Below, piece by piece: positions 1 through 30,209 of a stretch of 64,000 nucleotides of DNA. The DNA lies in the NCBI RefSeq assembly GCF_037325665.1, contig NC_090261.1:22005518-22069517 (forward strand), in the 5' to 3' direction. The position numbers and the translations under genes were made by a program. Origin of the DNA: Littorina saxatilis. Lineage: Eukaryota > Mollusca > Gastropoda > Littorinimorpha > Littorinidae. Below the pieces are notes generated by a model that saw only the letters and a program-made list of their open reading frames with translations, was not told the DNA's origin and searched no databases. How positions within the stretch are numbered: position 1 is the first letter of the stretch; each line of letters opens with the position of its first letter.

Positions 1-8929
<8,929 letters not shown>

Positions 8930-11600
8930 CGCACTTTCGCCCCTCCCCCCCCCCCCCCCCCCCTTTTTTTTTTAGTGTCCCCTGCACGTTACTTGGGTTG
9001 TTAATTGTACATGTGTACCAATTACCACTGAGGATTTCTTTTGTTGTTTTTTGTTGTTGTGGTTGTTTTTTTCACCCACAGATATCGACCAATTTATTAA
9101 TATAAATAACTTAATCCAATCGTTCTGAAGACTTTTTTTGTTACCTTGTTGAAAGTTACAAAGCTTAATGTTTAAATGTTCACATTTTGAGAAAAGGAAA
9201 AATTTCGATGAGCCCCTGTACTGTAGTTGTAGATTACAGAATTAGTGAAGGAAAAATTTAAGAGAAAAGATTGCCAGCCTTCAGGCTGGTAGTTTGTTTG
9301 ATTTTTGTTTAAGTAAATAACGGAAGTTCTTTTACAGTTGTATATTTTTGTCTGTTTCAAAACACCTGGTTTTGCAACTTGTATGCAATCTGCCTCTTTC
9401 CATCCACTATTTTTAACTTTTAAGTATCATGTGAGTTTGTCACTTCCTGGGTTCTTATTTGATTTTTTCTCTCGAAACACTGCCGGCTACCTAGGTACAC
9501 ATATGTATGCATATAATGCAATGTATAGCCTTCAAACTCCTCCAACTCCAAGATAGCAAGTAGTAACCTGAATGAAAAAGAATGATCCACTTAGATACAT
9601 CTGATAAGTGATATATATGTAATATATATCTATATATATACTTTGAATGCATATAATTGTATGCAGTTGATGTTGGACTTGTTACTTCTTTAAACACATT
9701 CAGTTTTTTTAAAGAGGTTTCATTCTGTGAAAACAGACAATGTTGAATGTTCAGAATGGGTGTTTTAGAAGTGATGAATTTCGACATTGTGAAAATTGTA
9801 ATTAAATGGCAGCATTTTGGGTTTGAACAATATTTTATTTCCGTTAGTCTGTCAGATGTGTGGATGGGTTGTATGCTCTGCTTGAAAATGAATACAAGTG
9901 TATATGTACATCTTGAATTTTCCTCTATTATATATATATAAATATATATACTGTGCTGTATTTGTGTGAGTCGAAATCTGAGGCAGCAATGAATGGTAAA
10001 ATAATTGGTGAAACTCTTACAATTAACAATTGATGAATCAACTTGATTTGATAATTAGTACAACTACAAATATGAAGTCATGTAAAATGATGTTTCTCTT
10101 CTCTGCAGTTTTATGACTAATACAAATAGTGGTTACTTGCAACAGTAAAACCTTCTTTCTGTTTTGTTTTGATTTGTTTTGTTTGTCAATTTGAATGTAA
10201 ATAACTATTTACAAAGAGTTATCGGCACATGCAGGTAGCCGTTTTATTTGTAGTTGTAGGAAACCCATGAACAGAATTGCATTTAACCTAGCGAGCACTG
10301 TTTTGAGTTTGAACAATATGGATCTTCATGGAAATGTTTACACTTACAACTTTTAGATACCTTGCACTCAGAGGAAGACAGGTCGTTGGGTTGCTTACCC
10401 TTGCAGGGAGAATGACAATACAGGCTAGCAAAGATCTGGTGTTAACCGATCTGCAGATGGTGGTTTGTTCCTTGCAAAAGCTTGCTGATGAGACCAGTCT
10501 GAAACCTTGAAGTGCGTCAGTCATGCTAGAGATTAAGAAATGTGCTGTAACGAAAAGCACTGCAGGTTCTGCTACATTTCTTGAATATAGATGCATCAGA
10601 TTTGTTCTATCATCTATATCATACTGAGCAGGTGTGAGTCAGAATATACTTTTTGACAGGCTTTTTTTAATTTTATGCAGGCAGGTGGAACCTTTGGGTG
10701 GTCAACCATATATCAGAAACCTTTTGCAAGGAAGAAAATGTTATCATTGATTAAGTCAGTGACAGCGTTATTTTTTGTCTTGGAATTTGTACTTTAACCT
10801 TACCGATCGCAGAGTCCACTCCAACTCCAAGGTGGAATTGTTAGGTGCATCATTCACAACCAAGTACCTGGTATTTTGTGTATCGGAATCAACATCAAGA
10901 CTGCAGTAAGAACTGATCAACAACTGGCATTACACTAAAGAGGTTTTTTTTCCACAAGAATCAGATAATGGAAATGAAGATGGTTAAGTTTTGTGTTTAT
11001 TTCTCCAGACTTACCTTCAAGTTAATATGCCCTCAATAAGGTTACATGATTGACCGTGCTTGTCAGTCAGGTTCCAAGACTGCCTAGTGTTTGCTACTGC
11101 TCGTTTGTTTGGCAGCAGAAATGGCATAATAATGCTAATTAAGAATCTGTTGTCGAGTAAGTCGCTTCACTGCACAGGTAGCGGTTAGCCTTTACCTGGC
11201 TATTTGGAAATATATATTAGTGGCTGTGAAGCCAGAATTACCCTTCAGACCAGTCAAGGTGTTCCTACATTGCAGGTATCCTTTCATGACAAGTATATAT
11301 ATCTTGGCCAAGTTTATAGATAAACAGACAACAGAAAGTGTTCTTTCATGCCAGTGTCACTGTTAAGTAAGTGCAGGACGAGACCGTGTGTCAAAATAGA
11401 AACAGTTGAGGTTGATGGCTGGATCACGTTGTTAGTCTGTCTGTTAAAAAACTAAAATCTGTTGCACTGCAGAGATAAGATTAAATTATTGCTTTGCATA
11501 GTTTCTTGTCTGACTCTGACTGCAGATTTTTTTTATGGATAAAATCAATATAAACATTTTTTTCTCAGTTGAGAAACATAAGTTTCAGAAAAAGCACATA

Positions 11601-11855
11601 TGTGACCCTCCACCACGGAATGAGTCGCATGTCACCTTTGCATGATTTTCATATTTTTACATTTTTCCAAAGAGTTTTTCATGCTCTATTCAGGGGTGAA
11701 AACCGTTTTTAGAAAAGAGCGAAAACTTTTCGAGTTATAAGCCTGTGACTAAGGTGACCCTCACACTGTTACCACAGTCCCCCCCGGACTTACATTAAGC
11801 CTGGCGCAGAACCGCGCGAGGTGACATGGGACTCATTCCGTGGTGGAGGGTCACA
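11601..11855. mobile_element. 255-bp MITE with 25-bp perfect inverted ends and TA duplication
   Basis: The left end TGTGACCCTCCACCACGGAA... is mirrored at the right end (...TTCCGTGGTGGAGGGTCACA), flanked by TA (11599-11600 and 11856-11857). No coding sequence. The TA target site suggests the Tc1/mariner group. It lies in the presumed 3'UTR of the upstream gene, where it would form a strong hairpin in RNA. Confidence 0.85.
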
Positions 11856-12639
11856 TATGTGGTATATCTTTGGAAGCCAAAGGCTACAGTCTGTTAAGAT
11901 CTGTGGCTGTTCAAATGTATGATCATTGTTGTCCTTACATTTCACACAGTTGTATCAGGTTGCAGCATGCTGATATTCACACTTCTGCTAAATAATATGA
12001 ACAAGATTATATGACTTTTTGACACAGTGTCTGTTTGGGTGATGCAGTCATGAAAGAACACAGAATTAATTTAGAAGAACTGCTTGTTACTGTAAGTGTA
12101 ATGAAGAACCAACTTTACCATGTATAATATTACTGGTATTGCAATTTCTGATGAGTACGTCAAATTTGTTTTGTGGAATATTGGGGTCGAGCTGTATAGA
12201 AGTGATGGTCAGTTGTTGTACACACTATGTCAAGTGGGGAACAAAAAAAGGATTTAGGAAAGGCGGAGGTTTTGTACAGCTGACAATGTGTGTGATGTTT
12301 GTGCCTTTTGTTTTGTTATGACCTGAATGCTAACCCAGATGTAAGTTATCCATGTCAGTAAATTGCTGGAAGTGATACTGAACACTACTCTGAAATGACT
12401 GGCTGCAGCTCAACGCTGAACGTGCACCATGCTGAAAACTGCTTGTATTTCACTCAAAAGTAATTTGCAATCCCCCCACCCCCACCCTCCTTTTAAGTTC
12501 TTCAGATGACAGTAAACAACCAACCGCCACATTTTGCAATGACCTTTTGCTCTCTATGCTAACCAGTTACCTGCCAGTGCTCCTGCTCCAGACCTCTGCC
12601 CCACCCAGTACCACCTAGCCATTTGGCTACACAGTCTGT

Positions 12640-12875
12640 ATGTGTATGTGTGCAACTTCTCTTCCACCATTGCCAATCATGCATCTACTCTGTGTGTGTG
12701 TGTGACTTCTCATTCACCATTGCCAATCATGCGTCTACTTCCACCATTGCCAATCATGCGTCTACTTCCACCATTGCCAATCATGCATCTACTATGTGTG
12801 TGCGTGCAACTTCTCTTCCACCATTGTCAATCATGCGTCTACTCTGTGTGTGTGCGCGCGCATGCAACTTGTCTA
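12640..12875. repeat. Minisatellite, 28-bp core with GT spacers
   Basis: The core CCACCATTGCCAATCATGCG plus TCTACTT occurs five to six times. Some units are separated by short GT tracts and an ACTTCTC motif. Confidence 0.75.
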
Positions 12876-13135
12876 CCATTGCTGGGTTTACAATCTCGTT
12901 TGTGCTACTTTTTGTAAAACCCCTTCTTTTGTTGTTTCATCAAAATCCTTGTGTTGTGGTTTGGTTGAATATGCCCTGAATTAGGGTGCACAGGTCTTGT
13001 GTGTAGTATGGCTTGGTAACAAATTTTGATGTTGCTCACGGGTCTCTGACAGTGACACTCCCTACTCTCTCTGGAGTCCTCAAATAATTGCATAGCCTTT
13101 AGTAGTCAATTTTATCTACACTCCTGTCCCTCAAG

Positions 13136-13523
13136 GACCCCCCGCGGGTTAGGGGGAGTCCCATATTGGTTGGGACGAGAAAGAATTTACCCGATGCTCC
13201 CCAGCATGTCGTAAGAGGCGACTAACGGATTCTGTTTCTCCTTTTACCCTTGTTAAGTGTTTCTTGTATAGAATATAGTCAATTTTTGTAAAGATTTTTA
13301 GTCAAGCAGTATGTAAGAAATGTTAAGTCCTTTGTACTGGAAACTTGCATTCTCCCAGTAAGGTCATATATTGTACTACGTTGCAAGCCCCTGGAGCAAA
13401 TTTTTGATTAGTGCTTTTGTGAACAAGAAAAAATTGACAAGTGGCTCTATCCCATCTCCCCCCTTCCCTCCGTCGCGATATAACCTTCGTGGTTGAAAAC
13501 GACGTTAAACACCAAATAAAGAA
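13136..13523 (+). mobile_element. Complete 388-bp SINE of the GTTGAAAACGACG tail family
   Basis: It is flanked by the duplication TGTCCCTCAAG (13125-13135 and 13524-13534). It matches the split copy at 5536-7075 across its whole length and so defines the intact element. Confidence 0.9.
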
Positions 13524-13576
13524 TGTCCCTCAAGCATACCATCAAAAGAGTGCAATGTAATTATATCACGTTAGAT

Positions 13577-13686
13577 CGGTGTCACTAAAACGCGAAAAGA
13601 CACGAAAAGACGCGAAAAATCCTGGTACATGTAACTGTTTTTAGTCGAGATTGGTGATTTAATATAAACAATCATCAAAACATGCA

Positions 13687-13748
<62 letters not shown>

Positions 13749-14465
13749 CGTGTGTGTGTGTGTGTGTGTAAGTGTGTATGAGCTTGTGTGTGCGTGTGTG
13801 TGGATGTGTGTTGGTATTTGCTAGCCGTGTCCAGCCAGCTGCACACAATTAACAGTCTCCTTTGGGTGAAGGAAGTTTTTATCTGTTTGAAGTGGGCGGT
13901 CATTTGTGAAAAGCTCGCCATAAACGGATCGCTTGGGCCCCAGGTGGTCGTAATGTAATGTGCCGCCAGCTTGACTGGGTACGTATGTTGGGGGAATCGG
14001 CGTTTTGTCAAGTAGATGTTAATTCCTTTGTCGGATCGGATGGATAGAATACCAGCTCAGCTGGCGTGTGGTCAGTTGCGTAACTTTTATAAGTTACCCG
14101 GGGTAGCCGCTTGGCGGCCTATACCCCAGACGGGGTCACAGGCGTAGGTGAGGTGAGGTGAGGGGTAGCCGCTAATAACACGTTCGTGTGGGAATGTTTG
14201 ATGCGCTCAGATCAAAGCCTCATTTAAGAGATAGCGAATTCCGTTGCAAGCCCCTGGAGCAAATTTTTGATTGGTGCTTTTGTGAACAAGAAACAATTGA
14301 CAAGTGGCTCTATCCCATCTCCCCCCTTTCCCCGTCGCGATATAACCTTGAATGGTTGAAAACGACGTTAAACACCAAATAAAGAAAAGAAAAGTAAGGA
14401 GGTGATTGTTACCAGAAGGTGTCTTTTCGCGTCTTTTCGTGTCTTTTCGAGTTTTAGTGACACCC
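13577..14465. mobile_element. 889-bp non-autonomous DNA transposon with 8-bp duplication (hAT- or P-like)
   Basis: The inverted ends are about 43 bp. The left begins CGGTGTCACTAAAACGCGAA and the right is the complement, nearly identical, with internal AAAAGACACG/AAAAGACGCG steps. The duplication CGTTAGAT occupies 13569-13576 and 14466-14473. The 8-bp length points to hAT or P-like transposases. The interior holds a (CT)n tract (13690-13745), a GT tract and a 3' SINE piece (about 14228-14390). No transposase reading frame is seen. Confidence 0.8.
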
Positions 14466-14473
14466 CGTTAGAT

Positions 14474-15560
14474 TGCTGCAAGATAGTGTTGTTAGTAAGA
14501 GTATTTCAATTATGCAGCACTCTCACGCAAGTGTGTACAAAGCAGACAAGGAAAAACCAAAGCTTTAACAAGAATTTGTCATTTTATACACACTGTAAGT
14601 TGACTTGAATGAAACACAAGCAGTACACTCAGCAGTGCACTTCCAGTGGAGAAGAGGTGGTTTTAATGATATATGGACTGCATTATCATTATGTAACCTA
14701 ACACTACAGATGGGAAAATCTATTGAAAATGTATTACATTTTTCACACTGTATGCGAATTTCTAAATTATTTTATACTTCAAGAGCACAATTGTTCGTTG
14801 TATGAATACATGTATAATATTTTACACATGGTGTTGATTAGTGCAGTGTCATTCAGGTCACGAAAAAAATGTTAGATTTAGGCGAACCTTGCAAAATGTG
14901 CATACTCTGGTCAAGAAGTAAAACTTTTTTTTAATACAAGACATTGTATAAAATTGGAATTTATCCATCTGAAGCATGCTAAACACAGTGTTGGAAGAAA
15001 TGGAATTTAATATAATGTATTTGATTTTGTTTTCCTCTAACCACACCTACACATCTGCATACTGAAGTGGTTTTCCTGCTTCAAATGATGCAGTGTTAGA
15101 AGGTAGACTTTTAAGATTATTATTGATATAATTAAAGACGAGGAAGAAACAATATTTTGCTGTGTGTTTTTGTATATAAGGTGTTAAAAACATGTTCCGA
15201 GGCCTGTAGATTCAAAGAAAAAGTTAGCACCAGACAGGCATCGCACATATATTTTTAAACATCAATTTGTGCATGCATTTGCACAGGTATGCAGGAAAAT
15301 TCAGACATTCTCTCCCCAACCCCAAACACACACACACACACAACCACACTCACACCAAAATAATAAAACACATTCAGAGGTCCTTACATTTCAACAAGAC
15401 GCTTGATTATTGAGGAGGTGAAAACAGTGTTTCAAAAAAGAAAGAAAACATGACGCTGGATCAATTCATCACGTCCCTAGCTCACCACATCAAGTTAATG
15501 AATCACCACAAACACAACTGCATTTTGATTTTCCAGAATCATATGAGTAGGTCAATCTCA
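14474..15560. other. AT-rich stretch without recognisable features
   Basis: I see no exon, no terminal repeats and no tandem array here, apart from a short CA run near 15330. Confidence 0.4.
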
Positions 15561-15564
15561 TAAA

Positions 15565-17310
15565 ATGCATTGGTGTCACACCTAGATAACTAGGTCACAG
15601 AGTAATGTCACGTGACAAACTTAAAAAAAAAGTAGTTTCCATACTGTTAAGTGAGACTGTCAGATGACTAGATCACAGACTCATCTCAAGTGAGGCTGTT
15701 AGACAAAAAGGTCACGGACTGAATACTGGTGAAACACCCAGGCAACCAAGTCACAGACTAATGTCAAGTGAGACACATAGCCAACTAGCCCTATGTCCTC
15801 GCTGGTTGCTCTCTTTGCTTGGAAAACGATATTCTTTTGTGAAAGTGCTTTCAAGATGGCGAAGGATATGTCAGAATGAGAGGTGCGATCGAGTTTGACA
15901 GACGAAACAGGCATTGATCAATATAGTGTAGAAATTTGTGATGACAACGGCGTAAAATACGATCGTAATCGGAAACATTTACAATCAAAGTTTACTTCAA
16001 AAAGATCTAGCGTTAAAATAGTTTTTCATCATCCCTTAATTGGTGCTATTCATGCGCTATAACTGTCAAAAGAAAGTTTCTTCGAAATAAAAGCTAAACA
16101 TTACGGTCGCCATTTTTATATTTCTGAGCACTAGCTAGCCCCCTGTTTCGCACTCGCGGTGGTAAAACGTTCCTGGGACGCTTTCGCTGCGAAATGACAG
16201 GCAGGTCACAAACAGCCTGTTGTAAAGTGAAACAACTAAGTCACAGACTAATGTCCAAAAAGACACCCAGGCGATTAGGACACAGGCTGATGTCCAGTGC
16301 GACACCTAGAAAACCATGTCACATGCTGATGTCCAGTGAGGCGCCTAGGCAACCATGTCACAGGCTGATGTCCAGTGAGACGCCTAGGCAACCATGTCAC
16401 AGGCTGATGTCCAGTAAGGCACCAAGGCAACCATGTCACAGGCTGATGTCCAGTGTGACACCCAGGCAACTAGGTCACAGGCTGATGTCCAGTGTGACAC
16501 CCAGGCAACTAGGTCACAGGCTGATGTCCAGTGTGACACCCAGGCAACCATGTCACAGGCTGATGTCCAGTGAGACGCCTAGGCAACCATGTCACAGGCT
16601 GATGTCCAGTGAGACGCCTAGGCAACCATGTCACAGGCTAATGTCCAGTGAGACGCCTAGGCAACTAGGTCACAGGCTGATGTCCAGTGAGACGCATAGG
16701 CAACTAGGTCACAGGCTGATGTCCAGTGAGACACACAGGCAACTAGTCACAGGCTGATGTCCAGTGTGACACCCAAGCAACTAGGTCACAGGCTGATGTC
16801 CAGTGAGACGCATAGGCAACTAGGTCACAGGCTGATGTCCAGTGAGACGCCTTGGCAACTAAGTCACAGGCTGATGTACAGTGAGACACCTAGGCAACCA
16901 GGTCACAGGCTGATGTCCAGTGTGACACCCAGGCAACTAGGTCACAGGCTGATGTACAGTGAGACAACTAGGTCACAGGCTGATGTACAATGAGACACCT
17001 AGGCAACCATGTCACAGGCTGATGTCCAGTGAGACGTCCAGGCAACTAAGTCACAGGCTGATGTACAGTGAGACACCTAGGCAACCATGTCACAGGCTGA
17101 CACAGGCTGATGTCCAGTGTGACACCCAGGCAACTAGGTCACAGGCTGATGTCCAGTGAGACGCCTAGGCAACCATGTCACAGGCTGATGTCCAGTGTGA
17201 CACCTAGGCGATTAGGTCACAGGCTGATGTCCAGTGTGACACATAGGCAACCATGTCACAGGCTGATGTCCAACAAGACACCTAGGCGATTAGGTCACAG
17301 GCTGATGTCC
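15565..17310. repeat. 39-bp minisatellite abutting the 3' end of CINP-A
   Basis: From 16196 to 17310 there are about 28 units of the type GTCACAGGCTGATGTCCAGT + GAGACGCCTAGGCAACCAT (39 bp). More decayed units lie at 15565-15790, separated by about 400 bp of other sequence. The first unit on the CINP side overlaps the last codons (GHQPVT) and stop of CINP. Because 39 is a multiple of three, long reading frames appear on both strands (HRLMSSETPRQPC on plus; TGHQPVTWLPRRL on minus). These are not treated as genes. The equivalent arrays behind CINP-B (about 32643-32775) and CINP-C (about 51232-51325) have only three to four units. Confidence 0.9.
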
Positions 17311-18754
17311 AGTCTCCATCAGCACGGCTTTGACCATCATTTGGCTGTCAATGTACGGCTGATGAATCCATGCTGCTGAATAAAACATCAGTGATTCCCT
17401 CGTTTCAGCAAGAGCAACTGTCTTCACAATTTCTGTTTTCAAATGTAGCTCCTTGGCGTACATGGAATGCAAAGCTTTGAATGCTTCAACTGAAACAAAA
17501 ACAAAAACAATTCATGTACTGTAAAGGCAAAACTGTTAAAGTTGTAACAATAAGTAAAATTTACTTAACTCTACCTTACTCAAGTAATCTGAATCTAAAA
17601 AACAAGAAAAGTTATTTAGTGGAATGTTTAATTTTTGACAAAACACAACATTCACAAGTACATTGATGGTATTTATTGTGGACAGCAAACAAATAATTAT
17701 GAGACAAATGAAACAAACGGAAGAAACTTGTCTTCATATATTTTTGATCTGATCTCCGGCAAGGAAAACAGTCAAAACTTGACAAAATGTCAATTAAATT
17801 CTCATTCTTGATTTAGCCATAGTTTCAATTTGAAAACTCCTCACAGTGAACGAATATAGAAGGAGAAAAAAAATACCCTGGGCAGTAAATGCAAAACTGG
17901 TCTGGAAAATAATCTACAACTGTGACAGCAGAAGGGTTTGGAAATATTAAACCAGTTAACAATGTGCCACATTTCAGACTGTACATTTCTGAAGTCCAAC
18001 TGAAGCGATATACACAGTCCACATGTCATAATGTCTCCTAATTATCATGGAAGGTCAGGTTTAATAACGGAAAGTCTTAAAATGGAGGTGTATCAAGAGA
18101 AAATCTGAGAACAAGAGGCGAAGCCTTCAAGGCTCACGTAAGAAATAGACAAACAGTAACACAAACTCAATCACTCCGTCACACATACACACCCACACAC
18201 ACAGTAAGCTTAGGTGACACTGTGCAAGAAAGAGAGACACTAGTCTGTCTGCATGTAGCCTAGTTACAGGGACACGACTGCCAAATAGTCTCGGCCCGCT
18301 CAAAATAACAATGACCGAGACCACACACACCACGCGAGAGAGAAAGACTACAGGGAGGCATGCCGTCATGATGCATTAATTGACGTCAAACACTTTTGAC
18401 CGTGACGTAATCTTATGCGAGCTTTATCCATAGTCTTGGATAACCACTCACACATAGACTCGGAAATGTTAAAGTTTCTACCACAGACATACACACGCAC
18501 AAACACACACACACACACACGCACACACATACGCACAACGCACAGACAGACAAAGTTACGATCGCATAGGCTACACTTCGTGAGCCAAAAAAGGAGAGCT
18601 TTAAATGAAAAAAATTAACCACACAATGTATCTAATGAACAGAAAGAATCTTTATTGACTGACCAAAGTTGTGGATTGTCCACGTGACACCAAGGATGTC
18701 ATCGGCCTCGTCTCTGTGTTGGCAAAGAGAGTGGAGTCCTCTGGCCGTGGATGC
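17290..18754 (-). pseudogene. CINP-A: 5'-truncated copy of CINP (exon 5 and part of exon 4)
   Basis: Exon 5 (17290-17489, stop TAA) is open and keeps the family C-terminus: MYAKELHLKTEIVKTVALAE, the conserved HQPYIDS block and METGHQPVT. Exon 4 starts at its normal donor (18664) but homology to CINP-B/C stops at about 18754, two thirds through the exon. Exons 1-3 and the promoter are missing. A CRE-motif MITE sits in intron 4 (18111-18586). It is a duplication fragment and could only be expressed from a foreign promoter. Confidence 0.85.
18111..18586 (-). mobile_element. CRE-motif MITE family member in CINP-A intron 4
   Basis: The site is empty in CINP-B (about 33688) and CINP-C. In reverse orientation the ends are GGCTCACG... 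and ...CTTACGTGAGCCTTGAAGG plus a CGCCTCTTGTT tail. Interior: CA and GT tracts, a TGATGCATTAATTGACGTCA segment and further GACGTAA/GACGTCA motifs. Relatives: 26367-27297, 52632-53066 and partly 1169-1265. Confidence 0.8.
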
Positions 18755-19113
18755 AGGAAAAGGCTTCGGGAAATGGGTGCGGAACAGCCATCTATCCTCT
18801 GCTTCACACTCAGCCGGACGGATAGTCCTTCCGGAAGCAACTTCAATTAAGAAATGACATTTTGTTAGTGACGTTGTGAGTTTAAATAATTAAGTAGAAG
18901 TGCAGTGCCTGGCACTGCATACCCCAAGCGAAGGAGCCATCATTGAGAGAGAGGAGAGAGAGAGAGAGGTTCCACACCTAGAAATCTTGTCAGTTGTTGT
19001 GGTTGTTGTTGTGGCTGTTGTGTTTGTTGTTGTTGTTGTTTTGATGACAATACTGTCCTTTTTTGTGTGTAATGTTCTTGTTGTTGTTTTGTTGTTATTG
19101 TTTCATACTTGTT

Positions 19114-19185
<72 letters not shown>

Positions 19186-19246
19186 ATGATGATATCTTTC
19201 CTCGGAAAATGCAGTGCTTTGGATGGTAAATGCATATATGTTTGGC

Positions 19247-19277
<31 letters not shown>

Positions 19278-19840
19278 TTACAAGCAAATGACGAAGTCTC
19301 GTCCAACATCTCGTGCTACGAGATATGATGTACACCTAGATTACCTGATTACAAGTAAATAACGAAGTCTCGTCCAACATCTCGTGCTACCAGATTTCAT
19401 GTACACCAAGATTACCTGATTACAAGCAAATGACGAAGTCTCGTCCAACATCTCGTGCTACGAGATTTGATGTACACCTAGATTACCTGATTACAAGTAA
19501 ATAACGAAGTCTCGTCCAACATCTCGATATCTTCAGTAAGGGACAACGGACCTTTTCACAAATGTTCATAAAAATCGGTTGAGAAATGGAAAATAACGGT
19601 TTTTAATGGATTTTTGTTGTTGGTGGTTGTGGTGGTGGTGTCGTTGTAGTTGTTGTTGTTGTTGTTGTTGTTGTTAGTGGTGGTGGTGGTGGTGTTGTTG
19701 TTTTTTTGTTGTTGGTGGTGGAGGTGTTGTTGTTGTTGTCGTCGTCCATCATATCAACCAACTCACCAGGATTGCAAGTAATTCACGGTGTCTCTTACAA
19801 CATCTCGTTGTTGGTGGTTGTGGTGGTGGTGTCGTTGTAG

Positions 19841-19872
<32 letters not shown>

Positions 19873-20348
19873 AGTGGTGGTGGTGGTGTTGTTGTTTTTT
19901 TGTTGTTGGTGGTGGAGGTGTTGTTGTTGTTGTTGTTGTTGTTGTCGTTGTCGTCGTCCATCATATCAACCAACTCACCAGGATTGCAAGTAATTCACGG
20001 TGTCTCTTACAACATCTCGTGCTACCAGATTTGATGTACACAAAGACTTTAGCTTGGAAATGGAATCCTCAAGTTTGACGTCATGGAAGATGTCATAACA
20101 TTTTGAATTCAGCTCCTTGTGTTGAAGAGAATGATGTCATGAGTTTGACGTCATGAGTTTTGATTGTCTTCTTGACCTGGGTTTGACCTCCTTCTTTGTT
20201 ATGACTTAGAAATTGGAAGCGCTTGTAACTGCCGTTGTCGATGTCGGATCAAAACGATTTATGTCTTAAAACCTTCCTGGGATCAATAACATTGCCTGTG
20301 CCAATTTTTGTTGTAGTCGAGTCAAAACTGTGAAAGTTTTAGGGGTTC

Positions 20349-20382
<34 letters not shown>

Positions 20383-20640
20383 CATTTGGTTGAAATCAAC
20401 TCTAGTGTGGGACCAACCTAGCTTCGCTCGCTTCGCTCGCTTCGCTTGGATAAAAAAAAAATTCATGACATATGTACCTGTAGACAAATTATCTGCACAT
20501 TCTGTAAAGTATGTTTGCAAAATAACATGGAAGTTAAAAAGAAAAATTGTTATTTTATTTGAGCCATTTATTATTCGGATAAAAAAAAATGGAGCCCAAA
20601 TTTTTGTCAGTTTCCCCCCTGTTTGGGGCATATATCGTTA
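18755..20640. repeat. Repeat-rich filler between truncated CINP-A and RBKS-A
   Basis: The stretch contains (TTG)n runs (19000-19110), a (CT)n tract (19118-19180), about four copies of a ~63-bp unit with ACGAAGTCTCGTCCAACATC (19270-19525), and a ~190-bp direct repeat of TTG/GGT-rich sequence ending ATTCACGGTGTCTCTTACAA (19608-20015). (CA)n and CGCTCGCTT repeats follow near 20350-20450. No exon recognised. This sequence replaces the CINP exons 1-4 and shared promoter found in units B and C. Confidence 0.7.
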
Positions 20641-20963
20641 GGCCAAAAAAAAAAATAGGTCTGTTTATGGTAACCCGACCGACCCTAGTTTTTAGGCCCG
20701 ACCCTAATCTTTTTTTTGGATCGTCTGAAAAAAAAAAACGCATCCAAAAATAATAGAGCTGTTTGCGCTCAAACAGCAGACGACAGAAGGGAGGTAAGCT
20801 CAAAGTACTGTTTATAGTTATGTTGGGCAAAAAAAGGGATTGATGAGAAGAAATGAACTGTGAAACATCATAGAGAGGGGAGAAAAAAAGAAAAAAAAAA
20901 GCCGACCTACCGATCCTATTTTTTCACCCTATGTTACCGTAAACAGACCTTTTTTTTTTGGCC
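20641..20963. mobile_element. 323-bp Harbinger-type MITE with TTA duplication
   Basis: The left end GGCCAAAAAAAAAAATAGGT and right end ACCTTTTTTTTTTGGCC are inverted, continuing inward with CTGTTTA/TAAACAG. TTA flanks both sides (20638-20640, 20964-20966). A 3-bp TTA duplication and GG-starting ends are typical of PIF/Harbinger. No coding sequence. Confidence 0.8.
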
Positions 20964-20968
20964 TTATA

Positions 20969-21126
20969 CAGTGAAACCCTCCTTTTAAGACCTCCAAACA
21001 TCTAAGAAAATCAGGTCTTAAAAAGGGGGTAAATTTACAGAGGTTATGAACAGAAAGTCTGAGAAAACAAGGTCTTAAAAGGGAGGGAGTCTTAAATTGG
21101 GAGGTCTTAAAAGGGAGGTTCCACTG
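20969..21126. mobile_element. 158-bp mariner-type MITE (CAGTGGAACC family)
   Basis: Inverted ends CAGTGAAACCCTCCTTTTAA and TTAAAAGGGAGGTTCCACTG lie between TA dinucleotides (20967-20968, 21127-21128). Same family as at 3089-3813 and in RBKS intron 6. It lies about 340 bp upstream of the RBKS-A start codon. Confidence 0.8.
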
Positions 21127-21466
21127 TACATCTTCAACATTGATAAAACTTCAAATGTTGGTTGTGTAAAATAAGTACATGTAATTGTAAGAGCTTAAAT
21201 GACAATCACCATAATTATATCAGTATTATTTTGAATTTGATAAAAAAATAAACACGAAGAACCAGAGGGACTCCAAACTGTGACCAGCATCATATATAAA
21301 TATACGTGTATATATCTAGATATATAGCAATTGCCCATTACACTTTTGTTGGGATATTTCCCTAATCATTTTGACCTAAAAACCTGTCTGAGAGACGTTA
21401 CCAGATCACGTGAGATACGTAACGTGAGTATAGGGTGCACGAATAACTCTCGTTGTCGCAAGCAAG

Positions 21467-30209
<8,743 letters not shown>

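Larger units (their letters stand above)
8930..13124 (+). other. Long AT-rich non-coding stretch, probable 3'UTR then intergenic
   Basis: A poly-C then poly-T run follows the stop codon directly (about 8940-8972). After that there are some 4 kb of AT-rich sequence with no convincing reading frame. Some or all may be the 3'UTR of the upstream gene, and the polyadenylation point cannot be fixed by eye. Two repeats listed separately lie inside it: a 255-bp MITE at 11601 and a small minisatellite at 12640. Confidence 0.4.

Noticed and set aside
16194-17379. Apparent 187-residue repetitive protein on the plus strand; also considered as a CRISPR-like array
   Set aside because: The 39-bp unit is a multiple of three, so frames stay open by arithmetic. 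Units are head-to-tail with no spacers, which rules out CRISPR.
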